Both the position numbers and the translations under genes were made by a program. A stretch of DNA of 6,982 nucleotides from Actinomycetota bacterium (GTDB lineage Bacteria > Actinomycetota > Thermoleophilia > Gaiellales > Gaiellaceae), in the NCBI GenBank assembly GCA_013821525.1, contig JACDGR010000179.1, forward strand, positions 1 through 6,982, read 5' to 3'. Each line of letters opens with the position of its first letter. Within the stretch, counting starts at the first letter, position 1. Under the pieces are notes generated by a model that made no database searches, was not told the DNA's origin, and worked only from the letters and a program-made list of their open reading frames with translations. Below are positions 4,949-6,982 of this stretch, in pieces.

Positions 4949-5986
4949 ATGGCCGACCGCTATCTTCCCGCGCCCGACAGGTACGACCACATGCTCTACC
5001 GCCGCTCGGGCAAGAGCGGGCTGCAGTTGCCGGCGATCTCCCTCGGCCTCTGGCACAACTTCGGCGGAGACCGTTCGTACGAGACGGCTCGGTCAATTCT
5101 GCGCCGCGCGTTCGATCTCGGCGTCACGCATTTCGACCTCGCGAACAACTACGGGCCGCCCTACGGCTCGGCCGAGGAGACGTTCGGCCATGCGCTGCGG
5201 GACGACCTGAGGCCGTTCCGCGACGAGCTCGTCATCTCGTCGAAAGCCGGTTACGACATGTGGCCAGGGCCGTACGGCGAGTGGGGCTCGCGCAAGTACG
5301 TGCTCGCGTCTCTCGACCAGTCGCTCGCCCGCATGGGGCTCGAGTACGTCGACATCTTCTACTCGCACCGCTTCGATCCCGGCACGCCGCTCGAGGAGAC
5401 GATGGGCGCGCTCGACACCGCGGTTCGCTCGGGTCGCGCGCTCTACGCGGGCATCTCGTCGTACTCGCCCGAGAAGACGCTCGAGGCGGCCGCGATCCTT
5501 GCCGACCTCGGCACGCCCCTACTGATCCATCAGCCGTCGTACTCGTTGCTGAACCGCTGGATCGAGCCGGCCCTGCTCGACACACTTGGGGAGCTCGGCG
5601 TGGGCTGCATCGGCTTCTCTCCGCTCGCGCAGGGGATGCTCACCGACAAGTACCTGGACGGCATCCCGCCCGACTCGCGCGCGGCCGAGAACAGCTCGCT
5701 CTCTCCCGACCTGCTGACCGACGAGGCGCTGGGGAAGATCCGCGCACTGAACGAGATCGCCGAGGGTCGCGGCCAGAGCCTCGCGCAGCTCGCCCTCGCC
5801 TGGACGCTGCGTGACGCGCGCATGACCTCGACCCTGATCGGCGCCTCGAGCGTCGGCCAGCTCGAGGATTCACTCGGCGCGCTCGCGAACCTCGACTTCA
5901 CGACCGCTGAGCTGGCGGAGATCGACCGCTACGCGGCCGTCGGCGACAGCGACATCAATCTCTGGGCGCACTCGAGCAGCACGTAG
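4949..5986 (+). CDS. yghZ: Aldo/keto reductase, YghZ (L-glyceraldehyde 3-phosphate reductase) type
   Basis: NADPH-dependent carbonyl reductase of the AKR14 / Kv-beta-like group; E. coli YghZ reduces L-glyceraldehyde 3-phosphate and methylglyoxal and so detoxifies reactive triose aldehydes. The 345-aa product has nearly the length of YghZ. It carries the catalytic tetrad Asp63, Tyr68 (FDLANNYGPP), Lys99 (SSKAGYDMWPGPYG) and His140 (DIFYSHR). It also has GISSYSPE (168-175), HQPSYSLLNRW (194-204) with Gln195, and the cofactor-binding IGASSVGQLED (297-307). The blocks LPAISLGLWHNFGG and the YGEWGSRKYVLASLDQSL region follow E. coli YghZ closely. The start is the ATG at 4949: similarity begins there, and a TACAAT element sits 7 nt upstream. 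The reading frame is open as far back as 4457, but that part is antisense to the membrane-protein gene and not protein-like. It is convergent with ftsY and divergent from the membrane-protein gene. The physiological substrate here is inferred. Confidence 0.96.
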   Translation: MADRYLPAPDRYDHMLYRRSGKSGLQLPAISLGLWHNFGGDRSYETARSILRRAFDLGVTHFDLANNYGPPYGSAEETFGHALRDDLRPFRDELVISSKAGYDMWPGPYGEWGSRKYVLASLDQSLARMGLEYVDIFYSHRFDPGTPLEETMGALDTAVRSGRALYAGISSYSPEKTLEAAAILADLGTPLLIHQPSYSLLNRWIEPALLDTLGELGVGCIGFSPLAQGMLTDKYLDGIPPDSRAAENSSLSPDLLTDEALGKIRALNEIAEGRGQSLAQLALAWTLRDARMTSTLIGASSVGQLEDSLGALANLDFTTAELAEIDRYAAVGDSDINLWAHSSST

Positions 5987-5998
5987 GCGGCGCGCGCC

Positions 5999-6034
5999 AA
6001 CCCTGGAACCTGGTTCAGACCAGGTCTGTGGGTT
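5999..6034. terminator. Probable bidirectional terminator hairpin between yghZ-type reductase and ftsY
   Basis: In the convergent gap, ACCTGGT (6008-6014) pairs perfectly with ACCAGGT (6019-6025) around a TCAG tetraloop. An outer AACCC (5999-6003) / GGGTT (6030-6034) stem is separated from it by a 4x4 internal loop. On the plus strand it ends in GGGTTT, a very short T-run. Its place between two 3' ends argues for termination in both directions; the lack of a long T-tract is usual for GC-rich actinobacteria. Confidence 0.55.
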
Positions 6035-6040
6035 TCGCGC

Positions 6041-6058
6041 CCCGCGACGGCTCGCGGG
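6041..6058. terminator. Second GC-rich hairpin directly after the ftsY stop
   Basis: CCCGCG (6041-6046) and CGCGGG (6053-6058) form a perfect 6-bp stem around ACGGCT and abut the ftsY TGA on the minus strand. Together with the hairpin at 5999-6034 it fills the 72-bp gap and probably helps end ftsY transcription. No T-run follows. Confidence 0.4.
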
Positions 6059-6982
6059 TCAATCGCCCGCGACGAGCGCGCGGGCGAAGTCGTTCGCGTC
6101 GAAGGGGCGCAGATCGTCGATGCTCTCGCCGACGCCGACGAGCTTCACCGGCAGGCCGAGCTCGTAGGCGATCGCGACCGCGATCCCGCCCTTCGCCGAC
6201 CCGTCGAGCTTCGTCAGCGCGACGCCCGTCACACCCACCGCCTCCCCGAACAGGCGCGCCTGTTGCAGACCGTTCTGACCGGTCGTCGCGTCGACGACGA
6301 GCAGCACCTCGTGCGGCGCGCCCTCCTGCCGGCCCGCGATCACACGGCGCACCTTCGCGAGCTCGTCCATCAGGTTCGTCTGCGTGTGCAGCCTGCCGGC
6401 CGTGTCGACGATCACCACGCCGTTCTCTACACCCACGGCGTCGTAGGCGACCGCAGCCGGGTCACCGCCGCGCTCGCCGCCGACGAATCGCGCGTCCGCA
6501 CGCTTCGCCCAGATCTCGAGCTGCTCCTCGGCAGCAGCGCGGAACGTGTCCGCCGCCCCGAGCGTTACCTGGTGGCCGTGCTCATGGAGCTTGCCGGCGA
6601 GCTTGCCGATCGTCGTCGTCTTGCCAGTCCCGTTGACACCGACGACGAGGATCACCGTCGGGTCATGCTGCAGGTCGATCGTCGCGGGCTCTCCGAAAAG
6701 TGCTGCGATCTCCTCGGCCAGCGCGCTGTTCAGATCGGTGAGCTCTTGCCGGGCTTCGAGGCGCCGGATCAGCTCTGCGGTCGCGCGCACACCGACGTCG
6801 GCGTAGATCAACGCCTCCTCGAGGCGCTCCCACGACGCATCGTCCGACGGGTCGAACGCCGCCACGACGATCTGCTCCGTGAGCGCGCGGCGCGACTTCC
6901 CCAGCGACTCGCGCAAACGGCCGAACAGGCCGCGGCGCTCCTCCTCGCTCTCGGGCCGCGCGCCAGACTCCCCCAGCAGCTC
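6059..6982 (-). CDS. ftsY: Signal recognition particle receptor FtsY (5' end outside window)
   Basis: Membrane-associated SRP receptor GTPase that docks Ffh-ribosome complexes at the translocon. 307 codons are visible and the frame stays open to the right edge, so the N-terminus is missing. Counting from the edge: an acidic stretch (about 1-17), GLFGRLRESLGKSRRAL (18-34) opening the N domain, G1 GVNGTGKTTTIGK (115-127), DTFRAAAEEQL (145-155), G3 DTAGRLHTQTNLMDEL (193-208), G4 TKLDGSAKGG (257-266) and the C-terminal GVGESIDDLRPFDANDFARAL. The set is FtsY rather than Ffh: there is no M domain and the C-terminal GVGE...DL.PF block is diagnostic. A TTG codon at 6916 lies inside the conserved GRLRES segment and is not the start. 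The gene ends facing the reductase gene, with two hairpins between them. Confidence 0.97.
   Translation of the reverse strand, partial: ELLGESGARPESEEERRGLFGRLRESLGKSRRALTEQIVVAAFDPSDDASWERLEEALIYADVGVRATAELIRRLEARQELTDLNSALAEEIAALFGEPATIDLQHDPTVILVVGVNGTGKTTTIGKLAGKLHEHGHQVTLGAADTFRAAAEEQLEIWAKRADARFVGGERGGDPAAVAYDAVGVENGVVIVDTAGRLHTQTNLMDELAKVRRVIAGRQEGAPHEVLLVVDATTGQNGLQQARLFGEAVGVTGVALTKLDGSAKGGIAVAIAYELGLPVKLVGVGESIDDLRPFDANDFARALVAGD

Noticed and set aside
6914..6916. TTG as the start of ftsY
   Set aside because: The frame continues without a stop to the window edge, and the conserved GLFGRLRES segment spans this codon, so the gene is simply cut by the edge.
1..6982. A previously undescribed system (defence, mobile, BGC-like or repeat array)
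   Set aside because: Both strands were read: all sizeable frames belong to housekeeping families except one small membrane protein, and no repeats, insertion-sequence ends, attachment sites or CRISPR units were seen.

Overview
The window is a high-GC, gene-dense bacterial chromosome segment carrying a conserved protein-export and ribosome-biogenesis cluster. The GC-rich codon use, several GTG and TTG starts, TTGA/GTGA stop-start overlaps, TAnnnT elements lying 7-8 nt before start codons, and sequence features of SRP, TrmD and LepB fit Actinomycetota. A deep-branching class such as Thermoleophilia is my best guess, but that is inference and no taxonomic marker was compared.

Layout. Nearly everything is on the minus strand, so transcription runs from right to left. 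At the right edge is ftsY (6059 to beyond 6982, N-terminus cut off by the window). Next comes a convergent neighbour on the plus strand, a YghZ-type aldo/keto reductase (4949-5986). The 72-bp gap between their 3' ends holds two hairpins that look like a bidirectional terminator. Divergent from the reductase is a small glycine-rich membrane protein of unknown function (4406-4891, minus). A continuous minus-strand operon then follows: ffh (4346-2964), rpsP (2954-2709), khpA (2685-2449), a YfcE-like metallophosphoesterase (2445-1789), rimM (1792-1316), trmD (1285-647) and lepB (650-48). Gaps in this run are at most 30 bp, and two junctions overlap by 4 nt.

How the genes work together. FtsY and Ffh are the receptor and signal-sequence-binding GTPases of the signal recognition particle pathway. 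LepB removes signal peptides after translocation. RpsP is ribosomal protein bS16, RimM matures the 30S subunit around S19/16S rRNA, TrmD makes m1G37 in tRNA, and KhpA is a small KH RNA-binding protein. The operon therefore joins ribosome maturation, tRNA modification and protein export. The phosphoesterase is the unexpected member. rplS, which usually follows trmD, is missing here: trmD overlaps lepB directly.

I found no mobile element, CRISPR array, defence locus, tRNA or rRNA, and no support for a previously undescribed system. The points most worth a second look are the divergent and shortened TrmD, the translationally coupled phosphoesterase, the apparent leaderless starts of the reductase and ffh, and the tandem palindromes in the convergent gap.
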